DNA of 64,000 bases from Methylobacterium terrae (lineage in GTDB: Bacteria; Pseudomonadota; Alphaproteobacteria; Rhizobiales; Beijerinckiaceae), in contig NZ_CP029553.1 in the NCBI RefSeq assembly GCF_003173755.1, positions 3,434,001 to 3,498,000 of the forward strand. The letters run 5' to 3'. The position numbers were made by a program, and so were the translations under genes. Below, piece after piece: positions 17,904 to 25,935 of this stretch (the stretch's first letter is position 1; each line of letters begins with the position of its first letter). The notes beneath the pieces were generated by a model, which ran no database searches, was not told the origin of the DNA, and worked only from the letters and a program-made list of their open reading frames with translations.

Positions 17904-17921
17904 GCGAAAACCGCTCTGGCC
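17904..17921 (+). promoter_or_regulatory. 18-bp motif shared with 9093-9110
   Basis: GCGAAAACCGCTCTGGCC matches the element at 9093-9110 at 17 of 18 positions and lies 58 bp before the OmpA-domain gene. It is probably the same kind of control site, and it would start a second transcription unit within the cluster. Confidence 0.4.
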
Positions 17922-17979
17922 CGTCCAGGCACGGGGTGTGGGGGCCGAGGCAAGGCCCGCGGGAGAGAGGAGCGGACCG

Positions 17980-18822
17980 ATGGCAACCGGATCCCTGCGG
18001 ATCGACGAGGCGCCCGCGCGGCCGGCCGGCCCCGACGGGACGGCGATCCGGCGCAGTGCGAGGCGGCGTCTCGGCCGCTCCTGCCTCGCCCTGGTGGTCG
18101 GGCTCGTCGTCGCGGTGAGCGGGGCGGCGCGGGCCAACCCGCTGACCGAAACGCCGGGCATGGCCGAGCGGCCCGAGGAATCCGGTCCGGCGGAGGCGCA
18201 AGTGCGCAACCCCTCCGCCACCGCGATCATCCGCTCCCTCGCTCCCTTCGCCGACGGGAATCCCGGCGCTCCGGCGCGGGCGCTCAGCCCCGACGATGGC
18301 GGGCCGTCGATCCGGATCGCACCGCGCACGATCGATCTCACGGTCTTCTTCGCCTACGACAGCGCCCGCCTGACGCCGGAGGCGCGCATCCAGCTCGAGC
18401 CGCTCGGCCAGGCGCTCGCCTCGCGCGACCTCGCCGGCCACGGCTTCCTCATCGCCGGCCACACCGACGCGGCGGGCGCGCCCGCCCACAACCGGCGCCT
18501 GTCCCTCGCCCGGGCCCGGGCGGTGCGGGCCCACCTCGTCGAGACCTACGGCATCGCGCCGGAGCGGCTGCGGGTGCATGGCTGGGGCCCGAGCCGCCCG
18601 AAGGACCCGGCCGCCCCGCTGTCGCGCGTCAACCGGCGCGTCGAGGTCAGCCTGATCGCGCCCGCCCGCCACGGCGGGCTCCGGTTCCCCGGGCCGGCCG
18701 CCGAGGCGGCCTGTGCGGCCTCGGCCTTGACCGGCCCGACCTTGGCCGACCCGCGCCGGCGCGTGGCCCTCGACCTCGACGATTTCGACGCGGCGCCGAC
18801 GCCGCTGCCCTGCTCCGAGTGA
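17980..18822 (+). CDS. OmpA-family peptidoglycan-binding protein
   Basis: This 280-aa protein has an N-terminal hydrophobic segment (about residues 30-50) that serves as signal peptide or anchor, a low-complexity linker, and an OmpA C-terminal domain (about 105-230). That domain has FFAYDSARLTPEAR, the diaminopimelate-binding pattern HTDAAGAPAHNRRLSLARA and WGPSRP. It should bind the cell wall and position the cluster products at peptidoglycan. GAGAGGAG precedes the ATG. About 45 residues with two cysteines follow the OmpA domain, which is unusual. Confidence 0.85.
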   Translation: MATGSLRIDEAPARPAGPDGTAIRRSARRRLGRSCLALVVGLVVAVSGAARANPLTETPGMAERPEESGPAEAQVRNPSATAIIRSLAPFADGNPGAPARALSPDDGGPSIRIAPRTIDLTVFFAYDSARLTPEARIQLEPLGQALASRDLAGHGFLIAGHTDAAGAPAHNRRLSLARARAVRAHLVETYGIAPERLRVHGWGPSRPKDPAAPLSRVNRRVEVSLIAPARHGGLRFPGPAAEAACAASALTGPTLADPRRRVALDLDDFDAAPTPLPCSE

Positions 18823-18851
18823 CCGACCGATCCGAACAACAGGAGGACACG

Positions 18852-19799
18852 ATGCCGCCCATCCGTGCCGCCGCGCGCCACGCCGCCCTCGCCGCTTTCT
18901 CCCTCGGCCTCCTCTTCGCAGGCCCGGCGATCGCCCAGCCCAAACCCACCGTGGTGGTGATGGGCGAGGATGCGGACGAGGATTCGGTGCCGCGCGGCAA
19001 CCGCATCTTCCAGCGGGTGATCGCCGAACTGTCCGAGACGATGAACCTGCGCGGCTACAACGTCTACGACGAGACCGCGGTGGCGATGGGCTTCACCCAG
19101 GCGAACCGGGTGCGCCGGCGCGACGCCGAGCTGATCGAGGTCGCCCGCGCGGTCTCGAGCCCGCCCCTCGACGTGGTCGCGGTGTTCCAGATCTACGCCT
19201 CGGCGTCGAAATCGGCCTACTCCGACATCGTGCGGCCGGAGGTGCGCATCCCGGGCCGGCTCCTCAACGTGCGGACCGGCCAGTCCCTCGGCGCGTTCGA
19301 GGTCGCGGGCCTGCAGCTGCCGCCGCTGCCGCAAGGATGCGACCGCGAGTGCCTGCTCGAGCGGGTCGGCGCCGAGGCGAAGGCGATCGCCGGCGACGTC
19401 GCCGCGGCGCTCACCGCGAAGCTCGACGGAGTCGTGGCGCCCCGCCGCGGGGCCGAGCCCGGCGCGGCCGCCGTCCCGGGCGCCGTCGCGGCGCCGGTCG
19501 CCGGCGGCCCGACGGCTGAGGCCTGCGGCGGCCTGCCGACGGCCTACGTCGTGCGGCTCAACGGGTTCTCGGCCCAGGAGGTCCAGGCGGCCGAGGAGTA
19601 CATGGCGGCGTTCCGCTGCTACGAGCACCACCGCCCGGTGCGGGCCGGGGGGGCCGCCGCCGAGTACTGGTACGAGACCCGCTCCGACTCCGCCCGCCTC
19701 GGCCGCAACCTGCGCCTGATGCTCGAGCACATGAGCGCGCCCGGCCAGGTCCAGTTCTCCGGCAACACCTTCGTGCTCAGCCGCGTCGCGACGCGCTGA
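18852..19799 (+). CDS. Exported protein, function unknown
   Basis: This 315-aa protein has a signal peptide ending near AIAQP (residue about 29). Residues 30-190 alternate strands and helices (PTVVVMGEDADEDSVPRGN), and a C-terminal domain with CGG and FRCYEHH motifs follows a Pro/Ala linker. The middle contains RLLNVRTGQSLGAFEV, which reminds of lipoproteins that compare parameter sets, but no family is certain. AGGAGG is 5 bases before the ATG at 18852. It sits 29 bp after the OmpA-domain gene, likely in one operon. Confidence 0.7.
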   Translation: MPPIRAAARHAALAAFSLGLLFAGPAIAQPKPTVVVMGEDADEDSVPRGNRIFQRVIAELSETMNLRGYNVYDETAVAMGFTQANRVRRRDAELIEVARAVSSPPLDVVAVFQIYASASKSAYSDIVRPEVRIPGRLLNVRTGQSLGAFEVAGLQLPPLPQGCDRECLLERVGAEAKAIAGDVAAALTAKLDGVVAPRRGAEPGAAAVPGAVAAPVAGGPTAEACGGLPTAYVVRLNGFSAQEVQAAEEYMAAFRCYEHHRPVRAGGAAAEYWYETRSDSARLGRNLRLMLEHMSAPGQVQFSGNTFVLSRVATR

Positions 19800-19818
19800 A
19801 CGTCTGGAGATCCCGCAC

Positions 19819-20772
19819 ATGGCATCCGTCCTGCCCCGCGCCGCCGGCCGTCTCCTGGCCGTCCTCGGCCTCCTCGCCTCGCCCGCCCTCGCCGCCGAGG
19901 CGTCGTTCCCGGCCGCCGGATCGGTCGGCCTCGTTCCGCCGCCCGGCATGACGCCCTCGAAGGGCTTCGCCGGGTTCGAGCACCGCTCGGGCGCCTCGAT
20001 CCTCATCACCGAGATGCCGGCCGAGGCCTACGGCCAGCTCGTGGAGCGGTTCACCCCCGAGGCCCTGCGCGCGACCGGCTTCGAGGCTCGCGGCTCCGGC
20101 ACCGCGCTCGGCATCGCCGGCGGCGAGGGCCGGGTGCTGCGCGGCCGCCAGACGGCCAACGGGCTCACCTACGCCAAGTGGGTCGCGGTGGTACGCGGCG
20201 CCTCCGGCACCGGCCTCGTCACCGTGCAGGTGCCCGAGGCGGCGCGGGGGCAGATGCCGGACGAGGCGGTCGAGGCCGCGCTCTCGACGATCGCGTTCCG
20301 GGCACCCGGCAGCCTCGCCGACCAGATCGCGGCCCTGCCCTACACCGTCGGCGACCTCGCGGGCTTCCGCCCGGTGCGCGCGCTGATGGGCAACGCCCTG
20401 ATGCTCACCGACGGCCCGAAGGACATCGATCCCGACGGCGCGCAGCCGCTGGTCGTCGTCGCCCCCTCGATGGGGCGGGCCGCCGTGCCGGAGGGCCAGG
20501 AGGGCGCCTTCGCCCGCAAGGCGCTCGCCACCTTCCGCGAGATCAAGGACGTGACGGTCACCGACGAGGACCGGGCGGCCCGCGACGGCGCGGTGGTTTT
20601 GCGCCTGCGCGCCACCGGCTCGGATGCGCGGAGCAGCCGCCCGGTCGCCGTCACGCAGGTGATCCGGTTCGACGGGCCGAGCTACCTGCGCGTCCTCGGC
20701 CTGGCGCCGGCGGACCGGCCCGAGGCGCTCGCCCGCGCCGAGCGGGTGGCCGCCTCGGTCGCGATGCGCTGA
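19819..20772 (+). CDS. Exported protein, function unknown
   Basis: This 317-aa protein has a signal peptide (hydrophobic residues about 10-26, ending ALAAE). The mature part contains two similar alpha/beta halves (about 40-160 and 170-315) of the kind found in small periplasmic proteins with a PsbP or DUF1795-like fold (FEHRSGASILITEMP in the first half). No catalytic motif is visible. It lies 19 bp after the previous gene. The fold assignment is a guess from strand pattern. Confidence 0.68.
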   Translation: MASVLPRAAGRLLAVLGLLASPALAAEASFPAAGSVGLVPPPGMTPSKGFAGFEHRSGASILITEMPAEAYGQLVERFTPEALRATGFEARGSGTALGIAGGEGRVLRGRQTANGLTYAKWVAVVRGASGTGLVTVQVPEAARGQMPDEAVEAALSTIAFRAPGSLADQIAALPYTVGDLAGFRPVRALMGNALMLTDGPKDIDPDGAQPLVVVAPSMGRAAVPEGQEGAFARKALATFREIKDVTVTDEDRAARDGAVVLRLRATGSDARSSRPVAVTQVIRFDGPSYLRVLGLAPADRPEALARAERVAASVAMR

Positions 20773-20784
20773 GGGAAGCGGCGC

Positions 20785-21072
20785 GTGGCCCGTCGCGTCG
20801 TCCCGACGACCGCCGTCATCCTCGGCCTTGCCGCGGCGGGAAGCGTCGCGCGGGCCGGCCCGCCCGACGACGCGCCGCGGCTGGTAGGCGACTGGCGCAC
20901 CCTCGACACCGCCTGCCGGGGCGGGCGCGGCGACGATCCCGCCACGCGCGACGCCTGCGCCCGGCGCGACGCCGCCGACCGGCGGCTCGACGCGGCGGGC
21001 CGGTGCGACGGCCGGCCCGGCGATGCCGGATACCAGCGGGTCCGGCGCCCCTGCGCCGGGACTTCGCGATGA
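20785..21072 (+). CDS. Small exported Cys/Arg-rich protein
   Basis: This 95-aa product starts at GTG, 12 bp after the preceding stop. It has a signal peptide (residues 1-24, ending ARAGP) and a mature part with four cysteines and many Asp/Arg. The pattern (TACRGG, DACARRDAADRRLD) suits a small disulphide-bonded periplasmic protein. Its stop overlaps the next ATG (ATGA). Function unknown. Confidence 0.62.
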   Translation: MARRVVPTTAVILGLAAAGSVARAGPPDDAPRLVGDWRTLDTACRGGRGDDPATRDACARRDAADRRLDAAGRCDGRPGDAGYQRVRRPCAGTSR

Positions 21073-21380
21073 GCGCGGTGCCGCCGGGCGTCACCCGGCG
21101 CGGACGGAACCGGCGCATGCTCCTCCTCGGCGTGCCGATCGTCTGGACCCCGTTCCTGCTGCTCGTCCTCTCCCTGGTCGTCGCCCGCCTGACGGGGTGC
21201 ACGGTCAACGAGGCCCGCGCGCAGACCTGCCGGGTCGCCGGCCTCGACATCGGCGGCCTGCTCTACACCCTGATGATGATGGGCTGGCTGGTGATCCCGC
21301 TCCTGCCCGTCATGGCGCTCACGCTGGTCGGCGCGGCCGTCGCCGGCGTGCGGGCGCTGTTCGGGATCCGCTGGCCGTGA
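21069..21380 (+). CDS. Small inner-membrane protein
   Basis: This 103-aa protein has two strong membrane helices (about residues 18-40 and 65-95) joined by a short loop with two cysteines (GCTVNEARAQTC). The loop is probably periplasmic. It is coupled to the previous gene by an ATGA overlap. This gene pair may form a membrane-periplasm partner set in the cluster. No family is recognised. Confidence 0.65.
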   Translation: MSAVPPGVTRRGRNRRMLLLGVPIVWTPFLLLVLSLVVARLTGCTVNEARAQTCRVAGLDIGGLLYTLMMMGWLVIPLLPVMALTLVGAAVAGVRALFGIRWP

Positions 21381-21444
21381 GGCGGGCCCGGACGGCGCCC
21401 GCCGACGCGCCCTCTCCCATCGTCGTCCGAGCGCGGAGCGCACC

Positions 21445-22938
21445 ATGACCCGCACGATCGCCATCGTCCCCCTCGCCGCCGCCCTGATCCCGCTGCTGAC
21501 CGCCTCGGCGCCGGCCCAGGACGTCGGCGCGGGCATCCTCCAGGGGATGCAGCAGCAGCAGTTCCAGACCCTCGGCGCGCGGATCGACGCCCGGTCGGTC
21601 GGCGAGGTCGCCGGGTCGCAGGGCGGGGATGCCGCCCCCGCCCTGCCCTTCGCCTCGAACCCGGAGCTGCGGGCCGCCACGGTCGCCCGCCACGTCCGGG
21701 AGCTGCGTGACACCAACCCGATCGCCGCGGCCGAGGTCGCCCGGGAGATGGCCCGGCAAGATTACGACGCGATCTTCCGGAGCTTCCTCTCCGACACGCC
21801 CTTACGGCCGGACGATGCCGGCGACGTGCTCACCGCCTTCATCGTCCTGCAATGGATGGTCGCCAACGACACCAAGGCCGAGCCGAGCCCTGCCGCGCTC
21901 CGGGCGGTGCGGCGCCGGATGGTGGCGCCGATGGCCGACAAGCCGCCCCTGTCGCAAGGACCCACCCGCGCCGCCTTCGCCGAGCAGGTGAAGCTCCGCA
22001 CGGTCCTGCACCATGCCGGCTGGCAGGCGGCGCAGCGCCTCGGGATGGTGCCGAGCTTCGTCGCCGGCCTGTCGAAGGACTTCATTCCGCCGGCGAAGCT
22101 GCGGGCGGTCGTCCTCACCGATGACGGGCTGGTGGCCAGGGGCGGCCGGAGGGCACCGGCGGCCCGGGCCGCGGCGGGTGGAGCGTTGCCCGAGGCGCCC
22201 GTCGCGGCGGTCGCGCCGGTCGTCCCCGGCACCGCGCCGCCCGCCGCGGCCGAGCCGTCGGCGGAACCGCGCCACGCCGCCAACTGGGCCGGGGTCGAGG
22301 GCGTGTATTTCCGCTCGACGACCGGCGTCGGGGTCGGCGGCATGGTCGTGATCGAGTTCGAGCCGCTGATCCTGTTTCGCGACGGGGGCTACTACGAGAT
22401 CGACGATGCCGCCCTCGAGGACGTCGACCTCGCCGCCGAGCGCGCCGCCAAGCCGCGCCGCTTCGGCCGCTGGACCCGCTCCGGCGACGCGTACGTCCTG
22501 ACCGGCACGGGCGGGAAGCCGCAGGACTACAAGCTCCAGGACGGCTCCTTCTTCAAGGCCTACCCGGCGGAGGCCGGCGAGCGGACGATCACCCGGTCCT
22601 ACCGGCGCATGTCGGGCGGCGGCAACACGGCGATGGGCGGCGACGTGATGATCGCCGTCGCGAACCGCTACGACTTCCGACCGGACGGCACCTACGGCCG
22701 CGGCGGCTCGACCGGGGCGACGAATTCGGGCGCGACCACCGGGGTGAGTTCCGCGGTGAGCCGGCGGCGCCCCCCGGAGGGCGGCCGCTACGGCCTCGAC
22801 CGTCACACCCTCACGCTCACCGGCGCCGACGGGCGCAGCCGCCGCCTCTTCTTCGCCTACGGGTCCGAGAAGGATCCGCCGCAGCGGGACCGCGAGATGG
22901 CCTTCATCGGCGGCAGCGTGTTCACCAACCCGGATTGA
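21445..22938 (+). CDS. Large exported protein, function unknown
   Basis: This 497-aa protein has a signal peptide (residues 1-25, ending APAQD). A helical domain follows (about 70-215, RHVRELRDTNPIAAAEVARE), then a Pro/Ala linker (about 235-275) and a beta-rich C-terminal domain (about 280-497) in which one segment resembles a lipocalin-like or calycin beta sheet (GMVVIEFEPLILFRDGGYYE). It closes the plus-strand cluster. The next gene is convergent, with only 13 bp between the stops. Confidence 0.7.
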   Translation: MTRTIAIVPLAAALIPLLTASAPAQDVGAGILQGMQQQQFQTLGARIDARSVGEVAGSQGGDAAPALPFASNPELRAATVARHVRELRDTNPIAAAEVAREMARQDYDAIFRSFLSDTPLRPDDAGDVLTAFIVLQWMVANDTKAEPSPAALRAVRRRMVAPMADKPPLSQGPTRAAFAEQVKLRTVLHHAGWQAAQRLGMVPSFVAGLSKDFIPPAKLRAVVLTDDGLVARGGRRAPAARAAAGGALPEAPVAAVAPVVPGTAPPAAAEPSAEPRHAANWAGVEGVYFRSTTGVGVGGMVVIEFEPLILFRDGGYYEIDDAALEDVDLAAERAAKPRRFGRWTRSGDAYVLTGTGGKPQDYKLQDGSFFKAYPAEAGERTITRSYRRMSGGGNTAMGGDVMIAVANRYDFRPDGTYGRGGSTGATNSGATTGVSSAVSRRRPPEGGRYGLDRHTLTLTGADGRSRRLFFAYGSEKDPPQRDREMAFIGGSVFTNPD

Positions 22939-22951
22939 GGGCACAGGCCCC

Positions 22952-23530
22952 TCAGGTTGCCGCCCGGACCTGCGCGATCGCGTCGAGCACCGCCCGCGTC
23001 CCGCCGCGCACCCCCTGCCCGGCGATCCAGTAGCCGCCGCCGTACATGCCGTTGAGGCGCGCGTGCCACCGCCCGCGGCGGCTCCAGGGCAGGCGATCGG
23101 CGAGACCCGGCCGCACCTGCAGCTGGATGAATCCCTGCTTGCCGATCGCGACCTCGTCGATCGCCGCGACGGCGTGCCACGGGATCCAGTCGGTCGAGAG
23201 CCGGCGGTCGAACACGCCCTCGGGCGAGACCGACACCACCGGGCCGCGCCGCAGCAATTCCCGCAGCACGACCGGGATGCCGAGGCCGAACAGGACGAGG
23301 CCGCAGGCGACGAAGAACTGCTTGAGGCTTCCCGGTGCGGCGAGCGGTCGGCCGCCGGATTCGCCGAGGAGCATCCAGGCGCAGGCGGCGGCAAAGCCCG
23401 CGCAGGCGAGCAGCAGGCCGGCGAGCCGCAGCCGCGTCGCCGGCAGGTCGATGCGCCCGCCGGAGCCCGATGACGGAGCGCCCCACCCGGGCAGGAGGGA
23501 TCGGCGTTCACGGCTCGACCGGTTCTTCAT
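22952..23530 (-). CDS. STM3941-like membrane protein
   Basis: This 192-aa protein has two membrane helices (about residues 33-52 and 67-87) followed by a cytoplasmic domain like that of the STM3941 family (VVSVSPEGVFDRRLSTDWIP, IPWHAVAAIDEV), which resembles a PH-like bacterial membrane-linked fold. AGGAGG lies 7 bases before the ATG at 23530, so the longer upstream frame is not used. It is convergent with the plus-strand cluster and probably unrelated to it. Function unknown in the family. Confidence 0.75.
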   Translation of the reverse strand: MKNRSSRERRSLLPGWGAPSSGSGGRIDLPATRLRLAGLLLACAGFAAACAWMLLGESGGRPLAAPGSLKQFFVACGLVLFGLGIPVVLRELLRRGPVVSVSPEGVFDRRLSTDWIPWHAVAAIDEVAIGKQGFIQLQVRPGLADRLPWSRRGRWHARLNGMYGGGYWIAGQGVRGGTRAVLDAIAQVRAAT

Positions 23531-23729
23531 GCCGTGTCCTCCTCGTCCTGAGTCCGGGCTCACACCCGGATGACCGCCGTCGACGAGGCCTTGGGCCGGC
23601 CAGACGCGGTTTCGCCCGGCGCGGGCGCGGGCCGGCGAGCCTGCATCGCTCGCTCGGATCTCGTGAGGCGCCGCTCCGTGCGGGTCGTTCACGCACCATC
23701 ACCGCGCGAGCCGAATTCCCGAACGCGCC

Positions 23730-24779
23730 TCAGACCTCGGCTTCGGCCTGGCTCGCCGCTCCACAGGCGTAGCAGAAGCGTTCGAAGGTGCTCTTGCGAT
23801 GGCTGCACGAGGCGCATTGCTCGAAGAGGCCGATCCCGCAATGCGGGCAGAAATTCGCCGCCGGGTTCGCCAGGTTCACCGGCCGCTCGCAGCCGGGGCA
23901 GACCTGCTTCGCCAGCCGTTGCAGGGCCTGCTCGGTCGCGATCCCGGTGCGACGCTCCTCGTTCGGCCGCGCCTCCGCCGCTCGCTGACGCTCCTGGTAG
24001 GCCTGGAACGCATCGATCGCCACGCGCCCCAGGATCAACGTCAGGACGACGCCGACGCCGTACTGAACGTAGCCGCCGTAGCTCGGCAGATAGGGCACGA
24101 GCTCGACGAAGAAGGCGAAGGCCGCGGCCAGCGCGAAGCCCCAGACGAACGGCCAGTTTCGCGTGTGCCGCCGCTTGACCAGGAGCCAGCCCGCGAGCGC
24201 GAGAAGCGGCAGCGTCACCGCCAGGCGGTAGGCGAACACCCGCAGTTCCTGCCGACGCTCGGCCGCGTCGAGTTTCTCTTGAGCGGCCGCACGGAGGTCC
24301 TGGTCGACGCGCTGCTGCGCCGCCTCCTGATCCGCCAGCGCAAGGCCCGACCTGTTCAGGTCGTCGAGCCGCTCCTCCACCGCGCGCTCGCCGGCCTTGA
24401 GGCGGTCGAGCTGCTCCGTGCGGGCGATCAGGCCGGGATCCTGGTCGACGCGCTGGGTCGCATCGCGGGTCCGCAGCCAGTTCTCGAAGGTCTCGCGAGC
24501 GGCGCGCGAGGCCGATCGCGCCGCCTCGAGCGCGAGCCGGGCCTGCTCGGCGCGACGGTCGACATCCTCCTGCTCCCGCCGGAGGCGCTTCAGCGCCTCG
24601 GCGGAGGCGGCCGCCGGAACAGGGTCGATGAACCGGTCCAGGGCGTAGCGCTGCTCGACCTGCGGCAGGTCGCCGACCACGAGCGAGCCCAGGCCGATCA
24701 GGAACACCGCGAAGGCGAGGGCGATGACCCAGAGAACGAGGTTGAACCAGCGTTCGGAGAGGCGGGATGCGGATCGCAC
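23730..24779 (-). CDS. Membrane protein with coiled coil and C-terminal zinc ribbons
   Basis: This 349-aa protein has an N-terminal membrane helix (about residues 14-36), a long coiled coil (about 60-180, rich in Arg, Glu and Ala), three further helices (about 185-255), and a C-terminal tail with paired Cys motifs (CPGCERP, CPHCGIG, CASCSHR, CYACG). These form two zinc-ribbon knuckles. It starts at GTG 5 bases after the upstream stop and is surely co-transcribed with 24785-25264. It may be a scaffold or stress protein; the function is not known. Confidence 0.78.
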   Translation of the reverse strand: MRSASRLSERWFNLVLWVIALAFAVFLIGLGSLVVGDLPQVEQRYALDRFIDPVPAAASAEALKRLRREQEDVDRRAEQARLALEAARSASRAARETFENWLRTRDATQRVDQDPGLIARTEQLDRLKAGERAVEERLDDLNRSGLALADQEAAQQRVDQDLRAAAQEKLDAAERRQELRVFAYRLAVTLPLLALAGWLLVKRRHTRNWPFVWGFALAAAFAFFVELVPYLPSYGGYVQYGVGVVLTLILGRVAIDAFQAYQERQRAAEARPNEERRTGIATEQALQRLAKQVCPGCERPVNLANPAANFCPHCGIGLFEQCASCSHRKSTFERFCYACGAASQAEAEV

Positions 24780-24784
24780 GCCGT

Positions 24785-25264
24785 TCAGCCTCGGTCGCGT
24801 GCGGACGGCTGGCCAGGCTCGACGCGCCCTTGCCGTGATGCAGGGGGCGTCGCGTCGGGCCGCCGCGCGAGCGAGGGCGCATCCGCGAGGGGATCACGGG
24901 ACCGTGCCACCTTATCCGTCTTGCGGCCGGGCGCACCGGCTTGCATGGCCCCGAGCACCGCGAGGGCGCCGAGCAGCACCATGAGGATGGAATAGTACTG
25001 CATCGGGACCCAGAACAGGGTGTGACGCCGGCGCAAGACCACGATCTGTCCCGTGCGCGGGTCGACGAGCTCGCGACCCGGGCGATTGTTGAGCCGAGTG
25101 CCGAGCCACCAGTTGAGAGCCGCCGCGGTGGCCCAGACGAGGACGACCCCCGTCGGCGTCGGGATGCCGATACGCGCGAGCGCCGGGTCGAGGAGCACGC
25201 TCCCGACCAGGCCTGCCGCCGCGATCAGCGCCGAGAGCATGCCCCAACCGGACCAGATGATCAT
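24785..25264 (-). CDS. Small membrane protein, function unknown
   Basis: This 159-aa protein has three hydrophobic segments (about residues 5-25, 38-56 and 88-108), with the motif DPRTGQIVVLRRRHTLFWVP between the second and third. The C-terminal 45 residues are charged and probably disordered. It resembles small conserved membrane proteins that begin with MIIWSGWG. It forms a two-gene unit with the zinc-ribbon protein downstream. Confidence 0.75.
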   Translation of the reverse strand: MIIWSGWGMLSALIAAAGLVGSVLLDPALARIGIPTPTGVVLVWATAAALNWWLGTRLNNRPGRELVDPRTGQIVVLRRRHTLFWVPMQYYSILMVLLGALAVLGAMQAGAPGRKTDKVARSRDPLADAPSLARRPDATPPASRQGRVEPGQPSARDRG

Positions 25265-25527
25265 GTGCGAGAGCCCCTCATGCGACGTTGTGCCGGAAGA
25301 TCGTCGGGCGCGACCGGTGCGCCCGCTCTGCCGACGGACCTGGGTCGTGCAGACCCGTTTCTGCTACGGGCCACGGGGTCCGTGACGGGACCACGCGCGC
25401 AGGTCGTACCCCCCGAGCACGGTCCTTCCTATCGCGCGTTGGCGCCGTCCGCCATCGGACGGGCCTCGCTGGCACGGTTGGTCGCCATCGGCGTCGACGC
25501 GATGGCGAGGCTGCGCGATCTCGACCC

Positions 25528-25735
25528 TGGCGCTCCTTCGAGGCCGTCGCGTACGCCACCCTGGAATGGGTCGACCGGTACAACCACCCCCGCCTCCTCG
25601 CGCCCATCGGCAGCGTCCATTCCGCCGGGGCTGGAGCGCGCTATGATGCTCACGTCGGGGACCAGGCTTTTGCCGCCTGACCCAAGATCACCTGAACCAA
25701 GACAAACAGCCTCCGAAAAACCCGGGGTGGTTCAA
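25528..25735 (+). mobile_element. IS3-family remnant (transposase C-terminus and right end)
   Basis: The frame 25528-25680 encodes the last 50 residues of an IS3-family OrfB transposase (WRSFEAVAYATLEWVDRYNH, then RLLAPIG). It is followed by the usual non-coding tail and a terminal repeat ending at GTTCA (about 25704-25735, CCTCCGAAAAACCCGGGG). The rest of the element is missing; sequence to the left (25265-25527) shows no more of it and no other gene. It is a dead fragment that marks an old insertion at the edge of the polysaccharide region. Confidence 0.8.
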
Positions 25736-25935
25736 CAACCCGGAGATGAACGAGGAATCTGCCCTTGCGATGAACCGGTTCAACGAGGCGGATCGATGCC
25801 CGAGATCCCATCCCTCCGGTTCAGGCTGATCCTCTCAAGCAGTGCGGCCCGGAGACACCGGTCAGACCTGGCTCCCCTCCGACTCCCGTCGACAGGGGTG
25901 ACGGCGCATCGGTGGCTCGTCTCTACCGTGACGCG

